64,000 bases of DNA from Phycisphaerae bacterium (GTDB lineage Bacteria > Planctomycetota > Phycisphaerae > Phycisphaerales > UBA1924), in the NCBI GenBank assembly GCA_016794925.1, contig JAEUIW010000006.1, positions 1 through 64,000 on the forward strand. The letters are read 5' to 3'. A model generated the notes under the pieces. The model saw only the letters and a program-made list of their open reading frames with translations. It made no database searches and was not told the origin of the DNA. The translations under genes and the position numbers were made by a program. Each line of letters begins with the position of its first letter. The first letter of the stretch is position 1. Positions 38,170 through 46,822 of the stretch are shown one piece after another.

Positions 38170-39654
38170 ATGACCGCGAAATTGAAGGTGGCGTTGGCGA
38201 AGGGCGACGGAATCGGTCCCGAGATCATGCTCGCCACGCTGGACCTGTTCGCCGCGGCGGGGGTTCTCGATCACGTCGAATTCGTCCCCGTCGAGATGGG
38301 AGCGAGCGTGTTCGCCGCCGGCAACTCGCGCGGGATGACGGACGAGGCGGTCCGGACGGTCGAGGAGCACGGGCTGCTCTTCAAGGGTCCGATGGAGACG
38401 CCCAAGGGGGGCGGCGGCAAGTCGATCAACGTGACCGCCCGGAAGCTCTGGGGGGCGTTCGCCAACGTGCGCCGGTTCCGCAGCCTCCCGGGCGTGGAGA
38501 CGGTCTACTCGCGCGCCGGCGTGCCCGTCGATTTCACGATCGTCCGCGAGAATATCGAGGACACGTACGGCGGCATCGAGCACCGCGTCAGCAACGACAC
38601 CATGCAGTGCAAGCGGATCATCACCGCGCCGGGATCGGACCAGGTCCACCGCTTCACCTTCCAGACCGCGCGCAGGCTGGGCGTCAGGCTCGTGCATTGC
38701 GGCCACAAGGCCAACATCATGAAGCTGACCGACGGGCTCTTTCTCGATCGCTTCCGAGCCCTGGCCCGGGAGTTTCCCGACCTCGAGACCAAGGACGTGA
38801 TCATCGATGCGCTCTGCATGGAGCTGGTCGTGCGGCCGCAGAACTTCAAGCTCGTCGTGCTGCCGAACCTGCAGGGCGATATCGTGAGCGATCTCGCCGC
38901 GGGCCTGGTCGGCGGGCTCGGCTTCGCTCCCTCGGCCAACATCGGCCTGCACATCTCGATTTTCGAGGCCGTGCACGGCACCGCGCCGGACATCGCGGGC
39001 AAGGGCATCGCCAACCCGACGTCGCTCATTCTCTCTGGCATCATGCTGCTCCAGCATATCGGGCTGGTTCGGCAGGCGGCCCGGATCGAGAACGCCCTGC
39101 TGCGGTCGCTGGAGGACGGCGTCCGCACCGGCGATTTCGGCCGCAAGGACACGCCCGCCCTGGGCACGCGCGAGTTCGTGGCCCAGGTGGTGGCGCGGCT
39201 GGGGCGGCAGCCCTCGACCGGGGCGGTCCCCGACACGGGCTCCGAGCGTGTCACGCTCGTCCGCTCGCCCAGGCCGTCAACTCAGGTGGTGATGCGCACC
39301 TTCAGCAAGATCGTCAAGCACGTGGTCGGCTGCGACGTGTACATCGACGAGGCGATCTCCGCCATGGAGCTCGCGGACCAGCTCAACCGGCTGTGCGCCG
39401 ATGCGCCGTTCCGGTTGACGATGATCTCGAACCGCGGCACGCAGATCTGGCCGACTGGGAGCGTCTACACCGAATGCGTCGATTACTTCCGGGCCCGCTT
39501 CGAGTTGCGCCCGGGGTTCGAGCCGGGCCGATTCGGACAGGGCCCGGTGATCGCGCTGCTCGACCGCATCACCGAGCGGTTCGCGGTCACCTGCTTCGAA
39601 CTGCTCCGCACCTTCGACGGCACGCCCGGGTACTCGCTGGCGCAAGGGCAGTGA
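38170..39654 (+). CDS. icd: Isocitrate dehydrogenase (Thermus-type, long form)
   Basis: A 494-residue beta-decarboxylating dehydrogenase of the TCA cycle. The family motifs are GDGIGPEIM at the N-terminus, the phosphate-loop region KGPMETPKGGGGKSINVTARK, RENIEDTYGGIEHR and the metal/cofactor region PNLQGDIVSDLAAGLVGGLG, then the EAVHGTAPDIAGKGIANPT cofactor signature. About 130 extra residues follow (ERVTLVRSP onward), as in the 496-residue Thermus enzyme. AAGGAG lies 8 nt before the ATG. The 3' end overlaps an antisense DUF2924 fragment. Confidence 0.88.
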   Translation: MTAKLKVALAKGDGIGPEIMLATLDLFAAAGVLDHVEFVPVEMGASVFAAGNSRGMTDEAVRTVEEHGLLFKGPMETPKGGGGKSINVTARKLWGAFANVRRFRSLPGVETVYSRAGVPVDFTIVRENIEDTYGGIEHRVSNDTMQCKRIITAPGSDQVHRFTFQTARRLGVRLVHCGHKANIMKLTDGLFLDRFRALAREFPDLETKDVIIDALCMELVVRPQNFKLVVLPNLQGDIVSDLAAGLVGGLGFAPSANIGLHISIFEAVHGTAPDIAGKGIANPTSLILSGIMLLQHIGLVRQAARIENALLRSLEDGVRTGDFGRKDTPALGTREFVAQVVARLGRQPSTGAVPDTGSERVTLVRSPRPSTQVVMRTFSKIVKHVVGCDVYIDEAISAMELADQLNRLCADAPFRLTMISNRGTQIWPTGSVYTECVDYFRARFELRPGFEPGRFGQGPVIALLDRITERFAVTCFELLRTFDGTPGYSLAQGQ

Positions 39655-39919
39655 GCTCGTCCGGGCACGGGCGCCGTCCAGCGGCGCGGGCCCGGGGGAG
39701 TGAGGAGGACGCATCGTGGGCCAACTCCACGGCCCGCTTCCGGGCCTGTTCAGAAAGGTCGCCCTCGACGCGGGCCTGGAGCCGCCACGCGATCCGGCGG
39801 ACGAGGAACTCCTTGTGGAACGACCGCGTCGGTTCGCCGAACACCTCGGCGTACTCGCGCCGCAGTTCGCCCACGGTCATCCGTCGCAGTTCGCTCACCT
39901 TCTGGCCCACATTCAGCAT
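39587..39919 (-). pseudogene. DUF2924 gene, truncated
   Basis: Residues 1-70 (MLNVGQKVSELRRMTVGELR, EYAEVFGEPTRSFHKEFLVRRIAWRLQ, EGDLSEQARKRAVELA) match the N-terminal half of DUF2924, a family carried next to site-specific recombinases in integrated elements. After about 39710 the frame continues into an Arg/Ala-rich tail unlike the family, and the conserved C-terminal half (a WNG/FFGL type ending) is missing. The frame runs into the icd gene on the opposite strand. I read it as a relic of a mobile element at the edge of the accessory block. Confidence 0.65.
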
Positions 39920-40056
39920 CGGACATCACCGCCTTTCTCTGGCCGTTAACCAGCGACGCCATTAGGGCGAGGACCGGCCGCGAGCTTAAGGCATGGCCCG
40001 GTTCCGGCCGACCCGTAAACCAAAACGCTCCCGCGTTTCCGCGAGGGCGTCGGTAA

Positions 40057-40213
40057 CTCCCTGTACAAGACCGTTTCGGAGGGTTGGCGGACCAGTCTCG
40101 GGGTAGCCCGATGGGTGTGCGATTGACGCGGGTCGTTAACGGGGACGGGCGGGAAACGCGTTTTCAGGGCCGCCAGCGGGGTACAAATACTCCGGCCCCG
40201 TCCATTGGCGTCG
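40057..40213 (+). repeat. 157-bp direct repeat, left copy
   Basis: Begins CTCCCTGTACAAGACCG and ends CCATTGGCGTCG. The copy at 60316-60472 has the same length and orientation with about ten substitutions and no gap. The two copies enclose about 20 kb of accessory genes. Neither copy has an obvious gene, tRNA or promoter, and an in-frame stop interrupts the best frame of this copy. The remaining bases between 39920 and 40441 show nothing recognisable. Confidence 0.9.
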
Positions 40214-40441
40214 CGGTGACCTCCGCGAGGTCTCGCCGGGACGAGATGGGCGACGCCCGCGTTCTGCCGCCGCGCCGGCCGGTTGCGGCCAAGCTCAGGA
40301 GTCTCACGCCGACGACTGATTGAGACCGGATCGGAGTGTCGGGCGGGCCAGTATCGCGGGGTGGGCGCGGCTGAGCCTCGAAGTCGCACGGTTCTGCAAC
40401 CTTTCCCCTGCCCCCACCCCGAGGCCCCGACGATTGGGGTG

Positions 40442-40600
40442 ATGCAGAACCTCTTTCGCCGCCAGTATGATGTCCTTGCCGAGTCTTCCCAGGCAGACCT
40501 GCGCTGCCAGATCCAGCACATGAAGGCCGAGAACGAAGTCCTCCGCGCGAAGATCGACGGGCCCGTCCAGGTCACGCCCGGGGACGATGAACACGAACCT
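40442..40600 (+). pseudogene. Integrase/transposase N-terminal fragment
   Basis: About 53 residues starting MQNLFRRQYDVLAESSQADL and continuing QIQHMKAENEVLRAKI and VQVTPGDDE resemble the N-terminus of planctomycete integrase-core transposases, which begin with a similar helical segment and a (V/I)TPxER stretch. The match is from memory of the family. The frame loses similarity near 40600 and no DDE domain follows; the napF/G-like gene overlaps from the other strand. Confidence 0.5.
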
Positions 40601-40615
40601 CACTCCGAATTCGTG

Positions 40616-41320
40616 TCACTTAGCATTCTGTGCTCCGTCTCCTGCCGGCCGATCGGCCATCGGCATAACCACGATCGCGTTTGTCGGCGCCGGGCAGACG
40701 CTCGCACAGACACCGCATCCAGTGCAGACATCGGCCCGAATCGTCGGCTTCCCTGCGTCAACCTCGATCGCATTCGGAACCGGACATCGTTCCGAACACA
40801 CGGTGCAGAACGAGCCGGTATGGGCGAGGCAGGCCATCGTCTGGATCCACGCGACACCCATCTTCCGCGGCTGATCCACTCTGAGCACACTGGGCTTGCA
40901 CGCGGTGATGCACGGCGTGTCCTCGCACATGATGCATGGGGAGGTGTGTGGGTCGATCATCGGCGTGCCCGCCGCTTCGCGGAAGCGCGCGGGGGCGTGC
41001 ACGATGGCGCTGACCGGGCATGCCGAGATGCAGTCATTGCATCGCGTGCAGCCGGAGAGGAACGAGACCTCGTCAACCGCGCCGGGCGGGCGATGGATGG
41101 GCAGAGTAAAGCGCCGGCCGATCCCCGTTCTCCCTCCGCTTTCCCCGTTTCCGCCACCCGCCACGGGGGCATTTGCACGGGTGGACTTGACCGGCGAGGC
41201 GGAAGCGTTCGTGATCGCGGTCCCGACGGCGTCGAGTTTGTTGCTCGCCGATTGAACGAGACGACCAAACAGCCGACCCCGCAGGAGATCGCGTCGAGAT
41301 AAGTTCGGGTCCTCGGGCAT
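40616..41320 (-). CDS. Nap-associated ferredoxin (NapF/NapG/MauM-like)
   Basis: A 234-residue protein with four [4Fe-4S] sites: C91-94-97-101, C129-132-137-141, C164-172-175-179 and C199-202-205-209. The spacing of the second and third sets (CEDTPC, then CLxxxGxxCxxCxxxCP) matches NapG/MauM. The N-terminus (NLSRRDLLRGRLFGRL) resembles the cytoplasmic NapF, without the hydrophobic region of a Tat signal. Last gene of the leftward nap operon, 11 bp after the tetraheme cytochrome. It may aid NapA maturation (NapF role) or transfer electrons; location undecided. Confidence 0.8.
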   Translation of the reverse strand: MPEDPNLSRRDLLRGRLFGRLVQSASNKLDAVGTAITNASASPVKSTRANAPVAGGGNGESGGRTGIGRRFTLPIHRPPGAVDEVSFLSGCTRCNDCISACPVSAIVHAPARFREAAGTPMIDPHTSPCIMCEDTPCITACKPSVLRVDQPRKMGVAWIQTMACLAHTGSFCTVCSERCPVPNAIEVDAGKPTIRADVCTGCGVCASVCPAPTNAIVVMPMADRPAGDGAQNAK

Positions 41321-41331
41321 CGTGCGTCGTC

Positions 41332-42120
41332 TCAGGGCCGTGCAGCCGGCGACTGTCCATCTGCGACGTCGGGAATGCCAAACGTGGGTGCGAGCTGTTC
41401 AAACTCGGCGGCCGGCACGTGGCACTGCACGCAGTTGGTGCGAGAGAGGTGGTCCGGCCGCCAGCCATCGTACCCGTGCTCGCCATGGCAACTGACGCAG
41501 TTGGTACGCATGAACGTGGTGTGCGGCATGACCGGTGGCGCGCCCGCCCACGCCCGAGTCCCTCCGTAGCCGCTGGAGCGGAAACCGTGGAACGAGTTGG
41601 GCGGTGCTGCATCGGTCCCGAGCAGCGGGCCGGCCGCCTCGACGTGGCACTGCGTGCAGTTCGTCAGATACGTGTGCGAGACCATCCTGGCGACCTTGTC
41701 GCCGGCGTGCAGGCCCTGGGCATGACATGCGCGGCAGGACTGGATGTTCAGATCAGCGATCGCATGCGGGATCACGGGGGGTGCACCTTCGTACGCTCTC
41801 AGGGTGGCCCGCTGCTCCATCGACCGCACGCGCGCAGCGAACTTGTCAACGACGGCGGCCGGGTTGGCCCTGCGCTCAAGAACAAGGTTGGGTGCCGGGT
41901 TATTCAATCGCCAGGGGAGGCTCTGCGAGGCCCGGTCGCCGGGCATGATGGCGGGTGTTGCTGACGGTGACGCGGGGACCGGCATGCTTGCCACCGTTGA
42001 CGCCGGCGTCTGGGGCTGACTACCGAAGACCGATGCGGCCACCACTCCGGCCCCAGCTGCGAGCACACCAATCCAGACCCATTCCACCTGCACGCGAAAC
42101 CGCGCTGTCTTCGTCTGCAT
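41332..42120 (-). CDS. Tetraheme cytochrome c, tandem NapB-like
   Basis: A 262-residue periplasmic electron donor to NapA. It has an N-terminal membrane anchor or signal (about 13-32) and four CxxCH sites: 129-133, 155-159, 208-212 and 230-234. It reads as two NapB-like diheme units in tandem: EGAPPVIPHAI...CRACH...CTQCHV, then AGAPPVMPHTT...CVSCH...CVQCHVPAA. Classical NapB has one such unit and two hemes. It lies 9 bp after napA in the same operon, as napB usually does. I leave out the symbol because of the duplication. Confidence 0.83.
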   Translation of the reverse strand: MQTKTARFRVQVEWVWIGVLAAGAGVVAASVFGSQPQTPASTVASMPVPASPSATPAIMPGDRASQSLPWRLNNPAPNLVLERRANPAAVVDKFAARVRSMEQRATLRAYEGAPPVIPHAIADLNIQSCRACHAQGLHAGDKVARMVSHTYLTNCTQCHVEAAGPLLGTDAAPPNSFHGFRSSGYGGTRAWAGAPPVMPHTTFMRTNCVSCHGEHGYDGWRPDHLSRTNCVQCHVPAAEFEQLAPTFGIPDVADGQSPAARP

Positions 42121-42129
42121 GGGCGTCTC

Positions 42130-44541
42130 CTATCCCTTCCGCGCGATAGTCACGGCGCACTTCTTGTAATCGGGTTGCTTCGAGTAAGGGTCGTACTCGT
42201 CAAGCGTCACAAGGTTGATCAGTTTGCCTTCGTCGAAGAAGGGGACGAACACCTCGCCGGGCTTGGGGTCGCCACGGCCGCCGATCCAGACGGGCAGGTC
42301 GATCTCGCCGCGCCGGCTCTTCACGGTCACGACTTCGTTGTTGCGGATGCCGAGCTTCGTCGCGTCGGCCTTGTTCATCTCGACGTAGGCCTTGGGCATC
42401 GCCCGGTGCAACTGGGGGATGCGCCGGGTCATGCTGCCCGAGTGCCAGTGTTCGAGCACGCGGCCGGTGCAGAGCCAGAAGGGATATTCGTTGTCCGGCA
42501 TCTCGGGCGGGTGCTCGTGAGGGCGGAACCAGATCAGCGCCTTGTCGTCCTTGCTCACGGAGTGGTAGAACTGGAAGCCCTTGCCCTTGGCGACGAAGGG
42601 GTCGTCGAACTCGGAGAAGCGCCAGCGGGTTTCGCGCCAGGATCCGTCGGGCTGCTCGACGACCGGCCAGCGCAGGCCGCGCGCATGGACGTACTCCTGA
42701 TACGGCGCGAGGTTCTTGTGTTTCTTGGTCGAGAAGGGGCGATACTCCTCGAACAGCCGCTCGTCGACGTTCACGTCGTAGTAGTGCGCCCAGTCCCAGA
42801 TCGGCACTTCCTTGCCGGACTTGTCGGCCGTGTGGAAAATCCACTTGCCGTCTTTGCCCTTCATGCCCTCCACGCCGAGGTCCATCAGTCTGCGAGAAAC
42901 GGCCAAGAGTTGCCAGCAGTCATCGCGGGCCTCGCCCGGCGGAGAAACCATTTTGAACCACTGCTGAGTCCGGCGCTCCGAGTTCCCGTACATGCCGTTC
43001 TTTTCGACCCACATCGCGCTGGGCAGGATGAGGTCGGCCAGTTCGGTGGTCGCGGTGGGATAGACGTCGGAGACGATCATGAACTTGTCGGCGAGATTCT
43101 GCTTCGCACGAAAGTTTCGGTTGAGGTTGGGCAGGGTCTGACCCGGGTTGGTGACCTGGACCCACATCGTCGTGATATCACCGCCTTGGTCTGTAGGCGT
43201 GTTGAACCGCTTGAACATTTCGACGGTGTGGTACCCGGGCTTCGCGCTGATCCGCCCTTCAGGGACATTCCACAACTCCTCGGCCTCCTTGCGGTGCTCG
43301 GCGTTGGCCACAAGACGTCCGCCCGGGAGCAGGTGGCAGAGGGTGCCCACTTCGCGCACCGTGCCGCAGGCTGAGGGCTGACCCGTCAGGCTCGTGGCGG
43401 CGTCGCCCGGCTTGCCGAAGTGTCCGGACATGAGGTGGATGCCATGCACGATGCAGTTGATCGCGGTGCCGCGGGTGTGCTGGTTCATCCCCATGCACCA
43501 GAAACTGTTGATGCGGATGTCACGGCGCATGAACAACTCGCCGAGCATGCGGATCTTGTCGGCGGGAACGCCTGAGAGTTCCTCGACTTTCTCTGGGGTG
43601 TAGGGCTCGACCGCGGCGGCGAACTCCTCGAAGGTCATGGGCACGCCGAGCATGTCGGGCGGAGACTTCTCGTCGGGTTTGGGGCCGAGTGCGCGGAAGT
43701 TGCAGTGCTTGGCGACGAAGTCCTTGTCGTACTTGTCGCCCTTGACCATCAGGTGGGCGATGCCGTTGGCGATGGCGAGGTCGCCGTGAGGTTTGAAGTA
43801 GAGCACGTGATCCGCCAGATCGCTGGTGCGTGTCCGGCGAGTGGTCATGTCGATGATCGTGACCTTTTCGCCGCGCGTGCGGCGGTCCACCAAGCGCGAG
43901 AAAAGCACAGGGTGCATCTCGGCCATGTTGTTGCCCCACATGATGGCCACGTCGCACTTGTCGATATCGTCGTAAACGCCCGGCGGCTCATCGACGCCGA
44001 AGGTGGAGAGGAACCCCGTCACCGCCGAGGACATGCACAGACGCGGGTTTCCGTCGATCTGGTTGCTCCCGAGGCCGGCTTTCATGAGCTTGTTGCCCGC
44101 GAATCCCTCACCGATGGTCCATTGGCCCGAGCCGTAGAGCGCGAAGCCCTTGGGGTTCGCCATGATCTTCGACGCGATGGTCTCGATGGACTCTTCCCAG
44201 GAGATGGGCACCATCTTGCCGTTCTTGCGCAGCATCGGCGTGGTCAGACGATCCTTGCCATAGAGCGCCAGACCCACGTGGTACCCCTTGACGCAGAGCA
44301 GGCCCTTGTTGACCTCAGCTTTCTGGTCGCCCTGGATGGCCACGACGCGGCCGTTCTCGGTGCCCACCATGACATGGCACCCGGTGCCGCAGAATCGGCA
44401 CGGCGCCTTCTGCCATTTCAGGGGCGAGCCTTCCGGCTGGTTGTTCAGCACGGTGAGCACGCGGTTGGAACCCGAAGCCGCAGCCGCGGCTGCGGCCATC
44501 GCGGAGGCCTTGACGAAGGTACGACGATCAACAGTGAGCAT
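42130..44541 (-). CDS. napA: Periplasmic nitrate reductase, catalytic subunit
   Basis: An 803-residue molybdopterin oxidoreductase that reduces nitrate to nitrite in the periplasm. It has a Tat signal (DRRTFVKASAMAAAAA), a [4Fe-4S] site C48-x2-C51-x3-C55-x27-C83 followed by the conserved Lys85 (CVKGY), and the Mo-ligating Cys169 in NPRLCMSSAVTGF, the NapA form of this motif. The FGVDEPPGVYDDI and ELADLILPSAMWVEKNGMYGNSERR segments are also typical of NapA, and the C-terminal domain for the pterin is complete. It uses bis-MGD, consistent with mobA nearby. It overlaps napD by 14 bp. Confidence 0.93.
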   Translation of the reverse strand: MLTVDRRTFVKASAMAAAAAAASGSNRVLTVLNNQPEGSPLKWQKAPCRFCGTGCHVMVGTENGRVVAIQGDQKAEVNKGLLCVKGYHVGLALYGKDRLTTPMLRKNGKMVPISWEESIETIASKIMANPKGFALYGSGQWTIGEGFAGNKLMKAGLGSNQIDGNPRLCMSSAVTGFLSTFGVDEPPGVYDDIDKCDVAIMWGNNMAEMHPVLFSRLVDRRTRGEKVTIIDMTTRRTRTSDLADHVLYFKPHGDLAIANGIAHLMVKGDKYDKDFVAKHCNFRALGPKPDEKSPPDMLGVPMTFEEFAAAVEPYTPEKVEELSGVPADKIRMLGELFMRRDIRINSFWCMGMNQHTRGTAINCIVHGIHLMSGHFGKPGDAATSLTGQPSACGTVREVGTLCHLLPGGRLVANAEHRKEAEELWNVPEGRISAKPGYHTVEMFKRFNTPTDQGGDITTMWVQVTNPGQTLPNLNRNFRAKQNLADKFMIVSDVYPTATTELADLILPSAMWVEKNGMYGNSERRTQQWFKMVSPPGEARDDCWQLLAVSRRLMDLGVEGMKGKDGKWIFHTADKSGKEVPIWDWAHYYDVNVDERLFEEYRPFSTKKHKNLAPYQEYVHARGLRWPVVEQPDGSWRETRWRFSEFDDPFVAKGKGFQFYHSVSKDDKALIWFRPHEHPPEMPDNEYPFWLCTGRVLEHWHSGSMTRRIPQLHRAMPKAYVEMNKADATKLGIRNNEVVTVKSRRGEIDLPVWIGGRGDPKPGEVFVPFFDEGKLINLVTLDEYDPYSKQPDYKKCAVTIARKG

Positions 44542-44821
44542 GCGGTTCCTCCTCTGTCAGGCCTTGATGAGAGAGTTCGCTCGCGGCCGGCTCGGTGTCG
44601 AGATGCACGTAGGTCACGTCCACCTGGGTGACGCCTTGCGTGGCCCGGAGTTCATCGAAGAGTTCGCGGTCGTCGCGCGCGCTCGGGGTCTCCGCGACCA
44701 CCGCGACGCGCCGACTGAAACGCTCCCCGAGCGTCAACCGGGGGTCCGAGTTCAGCACCGTCAACGCCGCAGCCCCAGCGGGGTCTTCGGAGAGCGTCAC
44801 GACCAGTCCACTTATCGCCAT
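44528..44821 (-). CDS. napD: NapD-like Tat-proofreading chaperone
   Basis: A 97-residue protein beginning MAISGLVVTLSEDP, with a ferredoxin-like fold pattern (strand, helix, strand) including RFSRRVAVVAETPSARDDRELFDELRATQGVTQVDVTYVHLD. NapD binds the Tat signal of NapA before export. It lies immediately before and overlaps napA, as in known nap operons. The start at 44821 has GGGAG about 8 nt upstream; an in-frame ATG at 44848 is the alternative. Confidence 0.75.
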   Translation of the reverse strand: MAISGLVVTLSEDPAGAAALTVLNSDPRLTLGERFSRRVAVVAETPSARDDRELFDELRATQGVTQVDVTYVHLDTEPAASELSHQGLTEEEPHAHC

Positions 44822-44906
44822 ATCCAAGCTCCCATTCCGTTCATCCACCTTTGTGTTTGGGGGTTTCGCGCGATGGCATCCTCGCCCATTCTGGACATCC
44901 TAGTCT

Positions 44907-44934
44907 ATTGTACGGAAGCTCGCCAAGTGCTGAA
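44907..44934 (-). promoter_or_regulatory. Possible promoter of the napD-napA operon
   Basis: On the minus strand TACAAT (44907-44912) is a near-consensus -10 box, with a weak -35 (TTCAGC, 44929-44934) 16 nt upstream. It lies in the 133-bp gap between the two divergent operons. I see no FNR-type TTGAT-N4-ATCAA palindrome there. Confidence 0.3.
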
Positions 44935-44954
44935 CCAGAATCGGAGGTCGACCT

Positions 44955-45704
44955 GTGCTGCCGACACGAACACCTCAAGTCCCTGTCGACGGTGCCGCGC
45001 CCGCCGGGGTGCGAAGATCGGCGACTTGGCTCGGATGGTTGCTTCCGATCGGGTTCGTTGCTTTGGCGGTACTGCTCTTCGCCGGTTCGCGACAAGGGCT
45101 AGTCTCTTTCGCGCCCGCCGTGGTGATCGATCGTGAGAGTCTCCTCGTTGGTCCAAGACGGACGGCGATGGCAGACCCGCCGCACATCACGATCGATGGA
45201 GTGCCGCAGAACTGCAACGGATGCCACCAGATTTTCCATTCCAACTCACCCGCTGGCGCGACCTTGAACTACCACCAGGAGATCAGGCTGCAACACGGGC
45301 TGAACAACCGCTGTGTGAACTGTCACGACTCGCAGAACCGCGAGCGGTTGACTCTTCGGGACGGGGCCACCGTTTCGTTCGCGGAGACTCCGCAGTTGTG
45401 TGCTCAGTGTCACGGCACGGTTTTTCGCGATTGGGAGCGTGGGACGCACGGAAAGACGCTCGGATCGTGGATCACCAACTCGGATGCACAGCGACGCCTC
45501 AGTTGCACCGAATGCCACAACCCCCACGCGCCGAGGTACGAACCCTACAAACTGCTGTCCGGCCCCAACACGCTGCGGATGGGCGAACAGGTGGCAAGCC
45601 CGACCGGCGGCGTGCGCGATGAGCAGAGCCCGCTTCAGCGCTGGCTTCGGGGAATCGACCCGAAGCAGCGTGATCACCCAATCACGAACGGAGCCCGCCC
45701 ATGA
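44955..45704 (+). CDS. Membrane-anchored tetraheme cytochrome c
   Basis: A 249-residue protein with an N-terminal cytoplasmic tail, one membrane helix (about 25-43) and a periplasmic domain with four CxxCH sites: 87-91, 120-124, 149-153 and 184-188. Additional His residues (HSNS, HQEIRLQHG, GTHGKT, HNPHAP) could serve as distal ligands. It is the first gene of the rightward operon, GTG start with GGAGGT 7 nt upstream, and its stop overlaps the ferredoxin start. In Psr/Qrc/ACIII-like complexes such cytochromes take electrons from an Fe-S/NrfD module; I infer the same here. Confidence 0.82.
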   Translation: MLPTRTPQVPVDGAAPAGVRRSATWLGWLLPIGFVALAVLLFAGSRQGLVSFAPAVVIDRESLLVGPRRTAMADPPHITIDGVPQNCNGCHQIFHSNSPAGATLNYHQEIRLQHGLNNRCVNCHDSQNRERLTLRDGATVSFAETPQLCAQCHGTVFRDWERGTHGKTLGSWITNSDAQRRLSCTECHNPHAPRYEPYKLLSGPNTLRMGEQVASPTGGVRDEQSPLQRWLRGIDPKQRDHPITNGARP

Positions 45705-46822
45705 AGGACATTCGCATCTGGGATGGTCCATCAAAGCCGGCTTCGGGCGGTGAGCCGGAACTCACGCGGCGGAGTTTTCTGCGGACCGGGGCCGCGGCCG
45801 TCGGTGGCATGGCTGCGCTGGCGGCCGCCCTAAGCCCGCTGCGTGAACTCGCGTCGGACGACATCCCAAACTTCGACCAGTTTTTGCAAAAGCACTACAA
45901 GGAAATGACCGCTGCGGAGATGGAGCAGGCGCTGGAACGCATCCGCAAGAAGGTCGAGGATCGCTACGCGGTTCGCCCGCACCTGCGCGACGTCAAACCG
46001 ATGGAGGGCGTCGAGTTCGTCTACGCGCTCAACCTCTCCCGCTGCATCGGCTGCCGCAAGTGTGTGCATGCCTGCGTGGCGGAGAACAACCAGTCGCGCA
46101 GCCCGGAGATTCAGTACATCCGCGTGATCGAGATGCCCCGGGGGACGCTCGATGTCGAGAAGGGCAACCACCACTACGACCGTCCGACCGTGCCGGATGC
46201 CGACCACTTCTACATGCCTGTGCAGTGCCACCAGTGCGCCAACCCGCCCTGCGTCAAGGTGTGCCCCGTCGAGGCGACGTGGCAGGAGCCCGACGGCATC
46301 ACGGTGATCGACTACGACTGGTGCATCGGGTGCCGGTACTGCGAAGCGGCGTGCCCCTACTGGGCCCGGCGGTTCAACTTCGCCAAGCCGAACCTCCCGA
46401 AGGACCAGCTCAATCCGAACATGAGTTACCTCTCGAATCGCCCGCGTGAGAAAGGCGTGATGGAGAAATGCCATTTCTGCCTGCACCGGACTCGCGAGGG
46501 GCGGATGCCCGCGTGCGTGGAGATCTGCCCCACCGGGGCCCGTAAGTTCGGGAATGTTCTCGATCCGAAATCCGAGGTTTCCGAGATCCTCAAGACCAAG
46601 CGCGTCTTCGTGCTCAAGGAAGAGGTCGGAACGCTCCCCCGGTTCTTCTACTACTTCGATGAGCGATACCCCAACACGCTCGATCCCGAGGCCCTCGCCA
46701 TTGCCGACCGCCTCAGGGCCGAGGAAGGCGATGCCTACGGCTGCCTGCCCGGTGCGTCCGGCCCCAGGAAGGACTTCGTCGCCGCGTCAACGCCGGAATG
46801 GTGGAACGGAGCCAGGGCATGA
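45701..46822 (+). CDS. Tat-exported four-cluster ferredoxin subunit
   Basis: A 373-residue periplasmic Fe-S subunit of the PsrB/NrfC/QrcC type. It has a Tat signal (TRRSFLRTGAAAVGG, about 22-36) and sixteen cysteines in four sets: 115-118-121-125, 176-179-184-188, 208-211-214-218 and 257-260-272-276, hence four [4Fe-4S] clusters. The spacing of the second set (CHQCANPPCVKVCPVEA) and third set (CIGCRYCEAACPYWARRFN) is diagnostic of this family. ATGA overlaps on both sides couple it to the cytochrome and the NrfD subunit. Confidence 0.88.
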   Translation: MKDIRIWDGPSKPASGGEPELTRRSFLRTGAAAVGGMAALAAALSPLRELASDDIPNFDQFLQKHYKEMTAAEMEQALERIRKKVEDRYAVRPHLRDVKPMEGVEFVYALNLSRCIGCRKCVHACVAENNQSRSPEIQYIRVIEMPRGTLDVEKGNHHYDRPTVPDADHFYMPVQCHQCANPPCVKVCPVEATWQEPDGITVIDYDWCIGCRYCEAACPYWARRFNFAKPNLPKDQLNPNMSYLSNRPREKGVMEKCHFCLHRTREGRMPACVEICPTGARKFGNVLDPKSEVSEILKTKRVFVLKEEVGTLPRFFYYFDERYPNTLDPEALAIADRLRAEEGDAYGCLPGASGPRKDFVAASTPEWWNGARA

